Notes: generated from the letters alone by a model not told the origin. Positions 1 to 6,565 are shown, counted from the first letter of the stretch. The stretch: DNA of 14,050 bases from Candidatus Solibacter sp. (GCA_017883345.1 JADGNT010000034.1:1-14050); one strand, 5' to 3'. Numbers and translations are program-made.

Positions 1-240
1 GCCCAGGAGCCAACCGCGTTGCTGGCGCACTTGCGGGGACTGGTCCAGCAGGCCCGCGAAGGCGTGGCGCGCGCTGTGGGTTCGAGCCTTACCACGCTCC
101 ACTGGCACGTCGGGAAACGCATCCGCCAAGACATCCTCAACGAAAAGCGGGCCGATTACGGTGGGCAGATTGTCGCCGCGTTGGGTCGGCAATTGGAGAC
201 GGAGTTTGGACGCAGCCTAGTGTCGGTCAGGAGATCATAA
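1..240 (+). pseudogene. DUF1016/YhcG-type nuclease, N-terminal fragment
   Basis: The frame is open from base 1, so the true start lies to the left of the window; TTG at 19 is only the first in-frame start-like codon. The readable part matches the DUF1016 N-terminal domain: a helical stretch (LVQQAREGVARAV), then LHWHVGKRIRQDIL and the segment ADYGGQIVAALGRQLETEFGR. Full-length YhcG-type proteins run to roughly 350 residues and carry a C-terminal PD-(D/E)XK nuclease domain. Here the similarity stops after EFGRS; eight unrelated codons (LVSVRRS and stop) follow, and the next bases belong to an antitoxin ORF in another frame. I infer a deletion or recombination that removed most of the gene. The fragment lacks the catalytic domain and is unlikely to be functional. 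Family recognition is fairly sure from the motif order; the break point near 207-216 is approximate. Confidence 0.7.
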
Positions 241-245
241 CCAGT

Positions 246-512
246 TTGAAGCAGGCGGTCGCTTGGGCCGGCGGTGAAAATGTTCCGGTGCGGGTGACCA
301 CCGTTCGGGTTCCAACGACTGATGTGCGTGCGTTACGGCGGCGCCTCGGGTTGAGCCAGTCGGAGTTCGCCGCGAGGTTCGGTTTCCAGGCCGCAAAGCT
401 GAAGAACTGGGAACAAGGCCGAACGCGGCCGGATGGCCCGGCGCGGGTACTCCTGGCTGTGATCGCGCGTCACCCCGAGGCTGTCGAGGACGCTCTCCAA
501 AAGGCAGGGTAA
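246..512 (+). CDS. HigA/NadS-like antitoxin with helix-turn-helix, orphan
   Basis: This is a small DNA-binding protein of about 88 residues. The C-terminal half is a Cro/C1-type helix-turn-helix: RALRRRLGLSQSEFAARFGF followed by KLKNWEQGRTRPDGPARVLL, ending in IARHPEAVEDAL. That layout is typical of HigA/NadS antitoxins, which bind their own promoter and a RelE/HigB-type RNase toxin. The start is uncertain. TTG at 246 is the first start-like codon, but the in-frame codons just upstream (about 210-245) read TQPSVGQEIITS, which looks like the normal N-terminus of such antitoxins. I saw no ATG, GTG or TTG in this frame between 102 and 245, so the native start seems to have been lost where the DUF1016 fragment joins. 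No toxin gene lies next to it. It is either a relic or a weakly translated orphan antitoxin. Confidence 0.65.
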   Translation: MKQAVAWAGGENVPVRVTTVRVPTTDVRALRRRLGLSQSEFAARFGFQAAKLKNWEQGRTRPDGPARVLLAVIARHPEAVEDALQKAG

Positions 513-639
513 CGCTCCCACTGTAGCGCTCCTCCTACATTCGCGCCCACGCGCGAGCCCGGATTGCCCCCAGACCTGCGAGGGATGGGGTATGAAAATT
601 AAACCTGCGGGTTGCCCGTTTCCCTCCGCGAGCCGTCTT

Positions 640-711
640 GTGGGGGTCGCGATTTGAACCTGCGTGTGCGAAATTCTCTCAGTGCTACAGATTTCCGGTA
701 GTGAACCCCAC
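640..711 (-). other. tRNA-like relic (degenerate tRNA?)
   Basis: Read on the minus strand, this 72-nt segment has a tRNA-like outline. The 5' end GTGGGGT can pair at 6 of 7 positions with the 3' end CCCCCAC. A TTCAAAT T-loop sits 5 + 7 nt before the 3' end, exactly where a tRNA would have it. A 4-bp D-stem (CTAC/GTAG) encloses a 9-nt loop containing GG. The anticodon stem pairs at only 3 of 5 positions, one of them a wobble, and its loop would show GAA. The T-stem pairs at only 2 of 5, and no CCA is encoded after the 3' end. It therefore cannot be a normal working tRNA. It may be a decayed tRNA or a fragment left by an integration event, or chance. Confidence 0.25.
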
Positions 712-731
712 TCGTCTGTATTACGCCCTAA

Positions 732-810
732 CCACGAAAGTGACCACTTCGGTGGCTGCCCTTTGCCGCCCTTTCGGGGCGCACGGGTTTGGAGCTTCCG
801 CTGCGGGAGC
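732..810. repeat. Cluster of three short hairpins
   Basis: There are three consecutive inverted repeats. The first is CCAC plus AAGTG at 732-742 against CACTT and GTGG at 745-755, with a small internal loop. The second is CGCCC (767-771) against GGGCG (777-781) around a TTTCG loop. The third is GCTTCC (794-799) against GGGAGC (805-810), with one G:T pair. None is followed by a convincing T-run on either strand, so a classical terminator is not supported. They may be structured remnants of a mobile element end or simply features of GC-rich DNA. Confidence 0.3.
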
Positions 811-937
811 GCCCTGTCGCCCCGCCAAGGGGTTATTTGAACGGAGTCTGTCAAGGACCAGAACGATCCCGAGCGCAACCGCTTGATTCTCTTCGCAAAC
901 GGCATTTTTGATGACCAGGACGGTGTAAAGTCAGTTT

Positions 938-951
938 GCACGGAACCGCGC
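938..951 (-). terminator. Weak hairpin just after the permease stop
   Basis: Immediately downstream of the TAA of the permease gene, the minus strand can form a 5-bp stem (GCGCG/CGTGC, one G:T pair) with a 4-nt loop. It is the right place for an operon terminator. However, the stem is short and no run of T follows, so a factor-independent terminator is not convincing. Confidence 0.2.
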
Positions 952-2229
952 TTACAGGTTCACTTTTCCTCTTCGCTCCCACTGCCAAAGCAGAAAGGCC
1001 ACGAAGGCACCCGCGGCCGCCATGCACACCAGCATTGCCAGGATGGGAAACAGCCGGTGCCCGAAGGCCTTGTACATCCAGCCGATGATCTCTTCCTGGA
1101 AGATGGGGCCGATCGACCCCATCCCATTGATGATTCCGGCGGCTGCCAGCGCGCCACGCTTCGATCCCACGTCGATGGCCCCCACTCCCGAGAGCAGCGC
1201 ATCGGGGCCGAAGAGCATGAACCCCGCCAGACCCATCGAGACGGTAAAGAACACCACGCTGGTCGCACCCAGGGTCGCCATGAGCACGAACGAGAGCGTC
1301 ATCATGGCCAGCATGGCGAACACAATGAACGCGCGGCGCCCATGGAAGAGTTTGTCGGAAGCCACCCCGGAAGCAATCACCCCGAAGAATCCGCACAGCT
1401 CGAAGATGGTCGACAGGTACCCCGCCCGGTCGCCCGAGAGCCCGAAATTCTGCCGCAGGAAAAAAGGCGCCCAGCTCCATAGCGCGTATCGCAGGAACTT
1501 GATGGTGAAGTAAATGACCCCCATGGTCAGGATGCTGCGGATTACGTCTGCCGTCCAGCCGAGCCCCTGAACCTTCTCTGCCTCGCCATTGGGCGCGGTA
1601 CTCTCCGCCTCGTCGCTCAACGGCGGCAGCCCCACGCTCTCCGGCCGGTTCGGGTGGAGAAGCAGCACCACGGCCCAGATCACCAGCAGCACTAGCGCGC
1701 TTCCGAAATAGGACCACCGCCATCCCGCGCGCCCCAGCATGTAAGCGGCAAATGAGGTCGAGATCAGCGAGCCCAGTTGGTAGCAGGTGGACCAGACCCC
1801 CAGGATGCTTCCCCGCTGCTCCCTGCGGAACCAGAACGCCAGGCTCCCGATGCAGCCCGGCCAGCCAGTCCCCTGCGCCAGGCCGTTGATCGCCAGAAAA
1901 AGCATGAGCGTCCAGAAGCCGTTGGCGGCGCCGAAGACGAAATTGCAGGCGGCCGAAATTCCCATGCCCAGGATCAGCAGGAGTTTCGGCCCCAGCTTCC
2001 TCCCGAAGTAGGCGCTGGAAAACTGTCCGGCGGCGTAGGCGGCCAGGTAGACAGTCCCCAGGTGGCCAAGCTGGATGGTAGACAAGCCGAGCGCGCCCGA
2101 CATGTCGGCCTTGACCACGTAGAACGGCTTCCGGCAGAAGTAGTAGCCCGCGTAGGCGAGCCACGTGGCGGTGAAAATACGGATCTGCCACGGCCGATAA
2201 GCCCGGTCGAGGCTCTTCTCTTGCTCCAT
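952..2229 (-). CDS. MFS permease, organophosphate:phosphate antiporter family
   Basis: A 425-residue, strongly hydrophobic inner-membrane protein with the spacing of a 12-helix major facilitator. It resembles the GlpT/UhpT (OPA) family. Near residue 28 it has YYFCRKPF, like YYLVRKNF in GlpT, and near residue 245 FLRYALWSWAP, like the GlpT segment LLRYGILDWSP. The arginines R33 and R247 therefore align with the two phosphate-binding arginines of GlpT (R45 and R269). WFRREQRGSILGVW (about 133-146) and the FGPDALL/GIINGMGSIG segments also fit. The ATG follows the stop of the aldehyde dehydrogenase gene directly (TGAATG) with no clear ribosome binding site, which indicates translational coupling. 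It is the last gene of the minus-strand operon. The substrate is probably an anionic phosphate ester in exchange for phosphate; its identity is not readable from sequence. UhpC-like sensors share the fold and remain an alternative. Confidence 0.87.
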   Translation of the reverse strand: MEQEKSLDRAYRPWQIRIFTATWLAYAGYYFCRKPFYVVKADMSGALGLSTIQLGHLGTVYLAAYAAGQFSSAYFGRKLGPKLLLILGMGISAACNFVFGAANGFWTLMLFLAINGLAQGTGWPGCIGSLAFWFRREQRGSILGVWSTCYQLGSLISTSFAAYMLGRAGWRWSYFGSALVLLVIWAVVLLLHPNRPESVGLPPLSDEAESTAPNGEAEKVQGLGWTADVIRSILTMGVIYFTIKFLRYALWSWAPFFLRQNFGLSGDRAGYLSTIFELCGFFGVIASGVASDKLFHGRRAFIVFAMLAMMTLSFVLMATLGATSVVFFTVSMGLAGFMLFGPDALLSGVGAIDVGSKRGALAAAGIINGMGSIGPIFQEEIIGWMYKAFGHRLFPILAMLVCMAAAGAFVAFLLWQWERRGKVNL

Positions 2230-3624
2230 TCAGTTGGCTGTCCGCGTCCGCAAGTGGAAGCTCTTGGGGCGCGTCAGGTACCGAAACCCCAGATGCGAGA
2301 GCGTGCAGCCATGTCCGCTGTCCTTAATGCCCACCCACGCCAGTTCCGGATCCAGGTAGTCGCAACGGTTCACGTAGACCGTTCCGGCCGCCGTCCGGTG
2401 CGCCAGTTTCTCGCCCCGCGCCATATCTTCGGTCCAGATGGAACCCGTCAGGCCGTACGGGCTGTCGTTCATCAGCCGGATGGCTTCCTCCTCCGTGTCT
2501 ACCGGCATGATTCCGATCACCGGCCCAAAGCTCTCCTGCATCATCACGCTCATGCTGTGATCGACATCCACCAGCACCGTGGGCTGGAAATAATACCCGG
2601 GACCGGGCAGCCGGCGGCCCCCCGTCAGCGCCCTGGCGCCCCGGCTGACCGCCTGGCCCACCTGGAACTCCATGAAGTCCACCGCCTTGCGCTGCGCCAG
2701 CGGCCCTATGGTTGTCGATTCATCCTCCGGGTCGCCTACCTTGTACTTCTCCACTTCGGCCACATAGGCATCGACGAACCGCGAAAACAGGGGCCGCATC
2801 ACGTAGATGCGCTCGATGGCGCAGCAACTCTGCCCGGTATTGTAGAAGGCGCCATCCACCAGGTTGGGCACCGTGAAGTCGAAATTCGCGTCCTCGCAAA
2901 CCAGGGCGGGATCTTTGCCGCCGAGTTCGAGGCCCATGTCGAGCAACTGGGTGGATGCTTCCTGGTATACCTGGCGGCCGCCCTCCACCGAGCCGGTGAA
3001 CGAAATGAAATCCACCGCGCGCGTGTCGATCAGCTTGCGGATGATGGCGTGGCTTACATGAATGGAAGCTATCAGGTCCGGCGGCAGGCTGGTCTGGCGG
3101 AAAGCGTCCGCGAACGCATCCCCGCACAACGGCGTCAGGCGCGCGTGCTTGATCAGCACCGCATTGCCTGCCAGAAGAGCGGGGACCACCACGTTCACCG
3201 CGATCAACAGCGGGTAATTCCAGGCGGGAATGTCCAGCACGATCCCCAGCGGCTCGTGCCGGATGAACCGATGGAATCCCTCCTTCGGCGGGAGCATGTC
3301 GTCCTGCAACGAACCGGGCGCCAGCCGCACCATGGTCCGGGCGCGGTCCAGCATGGCATCTACCTCGTGGCGCGCCTGGCCCACGGGCTTTCCCATCTGG
3401 CGCGTGATGTCCAGGGCGACCTGCTCCTTCATGGACCCGAAGGCATCAATGAACTGGCGGCAGATGTCCGCCCGCTTCTCGACGGGGACATCGCGCCACC
3501 GTTGCTGCGCGGCGCGCATGCGGCAGAGGATGGATTCCAACTCCGCCTCCGGCGTCGGCTCGATATTGCGAAAGACCGTCTCGTTGGCCGGATTGATCAG
3601 GTTGTAAACAGATGACTCGCTCAT
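2230..3624 (-). CDS. NAD(P)-dependent aldehyde dehydrogenase
   Basis: A cytoplasmic enzyme of 464 residues from the chosen start that oxidises an aldehyde to its acid. The family residues are all present: AWNYPLL with N136, K160 for cofactor binding, the FTGS turn at 209-212, the general base in LELGGKDP (E233), the nucleophile in NTGQSCC (C267), and MQESFGPV (E364). The NTGQSCCA type of active-site sequence resembles succinate-semialdehyde/YneI-like members more than retinal-type ones. ATG at 3624 is preferred over longer forms because AAGGAGAG lies 6 nt upstream and the family N-terminus (NPANETVF) begins just after it. The gene starts 10 nt after the alcohol dehydrogenase stop, and the ribosome binding site overlaps that stop. 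An ADH-ALDH pair in one operon suggests sequential alcohol-to-acid oxidation. The exact substrate is unknown. Confidence 0.93.
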   Translation of the reverse strand: MSESSVYNLINPANETVFRNIEPTPEAELESILCRMRAAQQRWRDVPVEKRADICRQFIDAFGSMKEQVALDITRQMGKPVGQARHEVDAMLDRARTMVRLAPGSLQDDMLPPKEGFHRFIRHEPLGIVLDIPAWNYPLLIAVNVVVPALLAGNAVLIKHARLTPLCGDAFADAFRQTSLPPDLIASIHVSHAIIRKLIDTRAVDFISFTGSVEGGRQVYQEASTQLLDMGLELGGKDPALVCEDANFDFTVPNLVDGAFYNTGQSCCAIERIYVMRPLFSRFVDAYVAEVEKYKVGDPEDESTTIGPLAQRKAVDFMEFQVGQAVSRGARALTGGRRLPGPGYYFQPTVLVDVDHSMSVMMQESFGPVIGIMPVDTEEEAIRLMNDSPYGLTGSIWTEDMARGEKLAHRTAAGTVYVNRCDYLDPELAWVGIKDSGHGCTLSHLGFRYLTRPKSFHLRTRTAN

Positions 3625-3628
3625 ATGT

Positions 3629-3636
3629 CTCTCCTT
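3629..3636 (-). promoter_or_regulatory. Ribosome binding site fixing the ALDH start
   Basis: The minus strand reads AAGGAGAG, close to the ideal Shine-Dalgarno sequence, with about 6 nt to the ATG at 3624. It overlaps the TAA stop of the upstream alcohol dehydrogenase gene. It rules in favour of ATG 3624 over the longer open frame that starts at 3714 inside the upstream gene. Confidence 0.8.
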
Positions 3637-4801
3637 ACCAGCTCGCCTCGTAGAGCCGCAACAGATCGTCCTGCGTGCAGGACCGGATATTGGTCCGGTG
3701 ACAGGAATCCTCAAACGCGTTGGCGGAAAGCGGGCCGAGACTCTCCCGGGGCACTTTGTAGTTCCTCAGGCCGGGAGTGATTCCAATTCTCCCGATCATC
3801 GATTCGACTTCCGCCACCGACCTCGCCGCGGCGTCGCTCTCCGTCATCTGCTGCGTGGCTACGCCGAACAGACCAGCCAGCCGGGCGTAGTGACTGACCG
3901 CCGGCTCCAGGTTAAAGCGCATCACCGCGGGCAGGCACAAGGCATTGGCCAGTCCGTGATTCAGGCCGAACTCCGTGGAAAGGGGATGCGCCAGCGAGTG
4001 CGTCGCGCCCAGGTCTTTCTGAAACGCAATCGCCCCCATGGTGGCCGCCACCTGCATATTCCCCCTCGCCTCGATATCCTGGCCGTTGCGCGTGGCCCGC
4101 TCGAGGTAACGAATTACCAGTTCCAGCCCGTGGATGGCGATGGCGTCGCACAGCGGATGGAATACCGGACACGTCAAGCTCTCCAGGCAGTGAGTGAAGG
4201 CGTCCATGCCGGTCGACGCCGTGAGGAATGGCGGCAGCCCTACGGTCAGTTCCGGGTCGAGAATGGCGCGCTTGGGCATCAGCCACGGGCTGAAGATGAT
4301 GATCTTCCGGCCGAGCTTGTGCGAGGTGATCACCGAAGATCGCCCCACCTCGCTGCCGGTTCCGGAGGTGGTTGGAATCGCGATGATGGGGTCGTACGGC
4401 CCTTTCATCCGCTCCATGCCGCCAGCCTGCCATTCGAGGTCGGTCAGTGCGCCTTCGTGCCGCGCCATGACCACCACCGCCTTGGAGACGTCCAGCGCGC
4501 TGCCGCCGCCCAGCCCGATGGCCCCGTCGCAACCGGCGGAGCGGTAGAGTCGGGCCGATTCGAGCACGTCCTCTTCGATGGGGTTGCCGTGCACACCGCA
4601 AAAGACCTCGAATGGCAAACCGCCATCCGCCAGTGCGGAAGCCACGGCGGCGAACACCGGGGTGGCGTGCACGCCCGGATCGGTGACAATCAGCGGCTTA
4701 CGAATCCCGGTTTCTTCCAGGCAGGCCGGAAGACGCCGTACCGCCCCGCATCCGAACAGAATTTTCGTGGGAAAGGAAAACGTGGTGATCTCGTCGAACA
4801 T
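3635..4801 (-). CDS. Iron-dependent (group III) alcohol dehydrogenase
   Basis: A 388-residue member of the Fe-ADH family, which interconverts alcohols and aldehydes with NAD(H) in the cytoplasm. Numbered from the ATG at 4801, the NAD-binding GGGSALD lies at about 98-104 and TTSGTGSE at 144-151. The metal ligands are visible as D200 and H204 (MDAFTH), H268 (GATHSLAH) and H282 (LNHG). The 4- and 14-residue spacings match FucO-type enzymes. A TTG at 4807 would add two residues, but AGGAAGG at 4811-4817 is 9 nt from ATG 4801 and only 3 nt from the TTG, so the ATG is chosen. The gene begins 6 nt after the amidotransferase stop and ends 10 nt before the aldehyde dehydrogenase. In this operon it most likely works in the oxidative direction on a hydroxyl group of an amine-derived substrate; that is inference. 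Confidence 0.93.
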   Translation of the reverse strand: MFDEITTFSFPTKILFGCGAVRRLPACLEETGIRKPLIVTDPGVHATPVFAAVASALADGGLPFEVFCGVHGNPIEEDVLESARLYRSAGCDGAIGLGGGSALDVSKAVVVMARHEGALTDLEWQAGGMERMKGPYDPIIAIPTTSGTGSEVGRSSVITSHKLGRKIIIFSPWLMPKRAILDPELTVGLPPFLTASTGMDAFTHCLESLTCPVFHPLCDAIAIHGLELVIRYLERATRNGQDIEARGNMQVAATMGAIAFQKDLGATHSLAHPLSTEFGLNHGLANALCLPAVMRFNLEPAVSHYARLAGLFGVATQQMTESDAAARSVAEVESMIGRIGITPGLRNYKVPRESLGPLSANAFEDSCHRTNIRSCTQDDLLRLYEASW

Positions 4802-4807
4802 AGCCAA

Positions 4808-5680
4808 CTACCTTCCTGCCGCCAGCGGCAGCACCAGTTTGTCGATCCAGCCACGGAACTCGATCTGGCGCACGTTGTCCGAAAGCACGTCGTCGTCGAT
4901 GTCGAGTTGCCAGCGCAGATCTTTCCGCGCCGGATCTTGGGCCAGCGCTTCCAGTTTCTCTACATACCCGGCCAGGTCTTCGTGCGCCGCAAAGAAACCT
5001 TCCCGGACCAGTCTGGGCTCCCGCGCCACAATCAGGCGCGCCACCTCGTGCAAATCGTACTCCGGATGATACTGGGTGGCCCAGAAAGTCCCCTTGCGGT
5101 GCTTCACCTCGATAGCCTGGACATGGGTGAAATCGTTGGTGGCCAGCAGCGTGCCTCCGGGCGGCAGTTGCGTCACCTCGTCCAGATGGCTGATGAAACC
5201 GGTATACACCGGAGGTTTTCCTTGCAGCATGGGATGGCGCAGCCCCGCGTCAGTCAGCCGGATCTTGCGGGCGATTCCCATTTCACGCCCGCGCGGATTG
5301 GCCCGCACCTCGCCGCCCGCCGCCACGGCCGCCATCTGCAGCCCCCAGCATGTGCCGAACCCCGGAGTCCCGGCCTCGTAGCTCTTTTTGGCGTAGTCGA
5401 TCTGGCGGGTCACGCAGGGATTGTCGAGATGGTAAATGGTAAGATTGCAGCCGGTCCAAAGGATCCCCTGGTAGTGTTCCGGCCCCAGCCCGTCCGGAGG
5501 TGAAGGATTGTCGCTCGGCAACCACACGGCGTACTCCGCCGCGGGCAGGTATTTGTTCAGCATCTCGGCGTACAGCCGCCAGGCGTACTTCATCCCTACC
5601 AGGTCGAACTCGTCGCGGCTGGCTTTCGGGTAGCCGTCAATGATCAGAAACCGAAGTGTGGATGGCATAAGTGTCTTCAT
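4808..5680 (-). CDS. Class I glutamine-amidotransferase-like hydrolase
   Basis: A stand-alone protein of 290 residues with the GMP-synthase-type GATase fold, which cleaves gamma-glutamyl amide bonds by a Cys-His-Glu triad. The nucleophile elbow is GFGTCWGLQ (C111) and the other two members lie in QYHPEYD (H205, E207). No synthetase domain is fused, and no obvious ammonia-accepting partner lies nearby. Next to a gamma-glutamyl-ligase-like gene, a role as gamma-glutamyl hydrolase (compare PuuD or IpuF) is attractive but unproven. The C-terminal tail (about 255-285, with FRGWIDKLVLP) goes beyond the catalytic domain. The frame is open back to an ATG at 5761, but ATG 5680 with GGGG 8 nt upstream fits better; ATG 5668 is also possible. 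The 5' end overlaps the HAD gene by 44 nt, so the two are translated as a unit. Confidence 0.85.
   Translation of the reverse strand: MKTLMPSTLRFLIIDGYPKASRDEFDLVGMKYAWRLYAEMLNKYLPAAEYAVWLPSDNPSPPDGLGPEHYQGILWTGCNLTIYHLDNPCVTRQIDYAKKSYEAGTPGFGTCWGLQMAAVAAGGEVRANPRGREMGIARKIRLTDAGLRHPMLQGKPPVYTGFISHLDEVTQLPPGGTLLATNDFTHVQAIEVKHRKGTFWATQYHPEYDLHEVARLIVAREPRLVREGFFAAHEDLAGYVEKLEALAQDPARKDLRWQLDIDDDVLSDNVRQIEFRGWIDKLVLPLAAGR
4811..4817 (-). promoter_or_regulatory. Ribosome binding site of the Fe-ADH gene
   Basis: The minus strand carries AGGAAGG just before the TAG stop of the amidotransferase gene. Its 9-nt distance to ATG 4801 is acceptable, while its distance to TTG 4807 is too short. It decides the start of the alcohol dehydrogenase. 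Confidence 0.65.
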
Positions 5681-6428
5681 CGAGCGCCCCGATGATTTCG
5701 GGAAGTTGCGCGAAATTCCGGCACACGGCATCGGCGCGAGTATGTGCGCTGCCGCGGTCAACGGCCGCCGTGATCAGCACCGCCCGCGCGCCCGCGTCCT
5801 TGGCGCCCGCAATGTCGTTGTGTTCGCGGTCGCCGACGTGAACGATCTCGTCGGCGCGGCACCCCGTCAGCTCCGCGGCCCGCAGGAACATCTCCGGAGC
5901 GGGTTTCGAGCGGCCCGCCTCGTCGGAGAAGACGAAAGCCGAAAACAGATCCAACAAGCCGTACCCCGCCAGCAACTCGCGCAGGGCGCGGCCGGGCGAG
6001 AAAATGGCGTCTGACACGACCGCCAGGGGGTATCGCTGGTGGAGCAACCTGAGGGCCTCCGCGGCTCCGGGTACGAGGTCGGGACGCACGCCCAGCTCCA
6101 TCTCCTCATGCAGCCGCACCAGCTCCCGAAACTCGCCTTCCGGCAATTCGCGGTTCAAACCGGCCAGCACCGTGCGCAGCCGCACCTCTACCGGCCAGGT
6201 GACGTGCTGGTTGTGCCATACCTCCCGGAAGGCCGCGTCCCCGGTGTCATAGGCGCAGTCCACCAGCGCCCGCTCCACCGGAGCGTGCCGGGCCAGAAAA
6301 TGCCGCACCAAATCCCTGCGTTCGACTCCTTTGGGCGGAAGGCCCTGCCGGGTCCGCTTGGGTTCGTCGGAGTCATCGATGAACACCGTATCCCAAAGAT
6401 CAAAAGAGACCACTCTAACGCGAGGCAT
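5637..6428 (-). CDS. HAD-superfamily hydrolase
   Basis: A 263-residue cytoplasmic hydrolase and first gene of the minus-strand operon. Motif I is FDLWDT with nucleophile D10, motif II has the serine in VVSDA (S139), motif III is RSKP (K175), and motif IV is HVGDREHNDIAGA (D200, D205). An alpha-helical C1-type cap lies between about 17 and 115. Position +2 after the nucleophile is tryptophan, not the aspartate that serves as general acid/base in most HAD phosphatases. This resembles the haloacid-dehalogenase arrangement, so phosphatase activity should not be assumed. The ATG at 6428 has AAAGGTG a few bases upstream, and the leader from the predicted promoter is short. Its role in the pathway is unknown; dephosphorylation of an imported phosphate ester or metabolite repair are possibilities. 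Confidence 0.85.
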   Translation of the reverse strand: MPRVRVVSFDLWDTVFIDDSDEPKRTRQGLPPKGVERRDLVRHFLARHAPVERALVDCAYDTGDAAFREVWHNQHVTWPVEVRLRTVLAGLNRELPEGEFRELVRLHEEMELGVRPDLVPGAAEALRLLHQRYPLAVVSDAIFSPGRALRELLAGYGLLDLFSAFVFSDEAGRSKPAPEMFLRAAELTGCRADEIVHVGDREHNDIAGAKDAGARAVLITAAVDRGSAHTRADAVCRNFAQLPEIIGALDEDTYAIHTSVSDH

Positions 6429-6469
6429 TGCACCTTTCGGCCCAGCGGGGCCTTAATAAACAGAAAAAG

Positions 6470-6478
6470 ATTGTAGCA
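6470..6478 (-). promoter_or_regulatory. Candidate extended -10 promoter for the minus operon
   Basis: The minus strand reads TGC followed by TACAAT, an extended -10 element one base from consensus in the hexamer. No good -35 box is visible at the usual distance, which extended -10 promoters tolerate. It lies about 42 nt before the HAD start, giving a short leader. Confidence 0.4.
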
Positions 6479-6500
6479 CAGGGGGAGAGAGGTGTATGAT
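6471..6500 (+). promoter_or_regulatory. Weak candidate promoter for the receptor operon
   Basis: TATGAT at 6495-6500 is five of six to TATAAT, and TTGTAG at 6471-6476 matches three positions of the -35 box with an 18-nt spacer. It would leave a leader of about 60 nt before the receptor. Its -35 overlaps the minus-strand -10, so the two promoters would compete. TTGACC at 6516-6521 is a better -35 but has no good -10 after it. Confidence 0.25.
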
Positions 6501-6551
6501 TACCCGTATCAGACTTTGACCTTTTTAGAACAGAGATTAGTCGACAACGAA

Positions 6552-6557
6552 AAGGGG
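6552..6557 (+). promoter_or_regulatory. Ribosome binding site of the receptor gene
   Basis: AAGGGG lies 8 nt upstream of the ATG at 6566, supporting that start, which also begins a clean signal peptide. Confidence 0.6.
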
Positions 6558-6565
6558 TAGTAACC

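Larger units (their letters stand above)
513..951. other. Gene-free stretch, eroded accessory DNA
   Basis: No ORF here has recognisable family motifs or a good ribosome binding site. The open frames on both strands are short or run into the antisense of the neighbouring genes. The stretch holds a tRNA-like relic on the minus strand (640-711), three hairpins (732-810) and a small hairpin just past the permease stop (938-951). One plus-frame segment near 844-930 reads as a plausible protein fragment (DPERNRLILFANGIFDDQDG), but it follows a stop at 838-840 and I cannot name it. The region looks like decayed mobile or accessory sequence between the toxin-antitoxin-type remnants and the metabolic operon. 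Confidence 0.5.
6429..6565. promoter_or_regulatory. Divergent intergenic region between the two operons
   Basis: This 137-bp region separates the HAD gene (leftward) from the receptor gene (rightward) and is the only spacing between them, so both operons must be started here or very nearby. It is more AT-rich than the flanking genes. Its centre holds overlapping promoter-like elements, and its right end carries the receptor's ribosome binding site. A shared regulator could control both sides, but I saw no clear operator palindrome. Confidence 0.6.

Noticed and set aside
851..2191. Alternative minus-strand open frame (446 codons) overlapping the permease gene
   Set aside because: It is out of frame with the permease, lacks membrane helices and has an Arg/Gly-rich composition; the other frame gives a clear OPA-family transporter.
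1777..3615. Long plus-strand open frame (612 codons) opposite the permease and aldehyde dehydrogenase genes
   Set aside because: It is antisense to two genes with complete family motifs, its translation is rich in Arg, His, Gln and Pro without any domain, and it spans the boundary of two real genes. It is a GC-rich shadow frame.
3698..5503. Long plus-strand open frame (601 codons) opposite the Fe-ADH and amidotransferase genes
   Set aside because: Same reasoning: low-complexity Arg/His/Pro-rich translation, no motif, and both underlying minus-strand genes have intact catalytic residues.
952..6428. Reading the minus operon as a phosphonate-degradation cluster
   Set aside because: Fe-ADH, ALDH and HAD genes occur in phosphonate pathways, but no C-P lyase, phosphonatase motif (DWAGT) or aminotransferase is present, and the GATase and ligase are not explained by that model.
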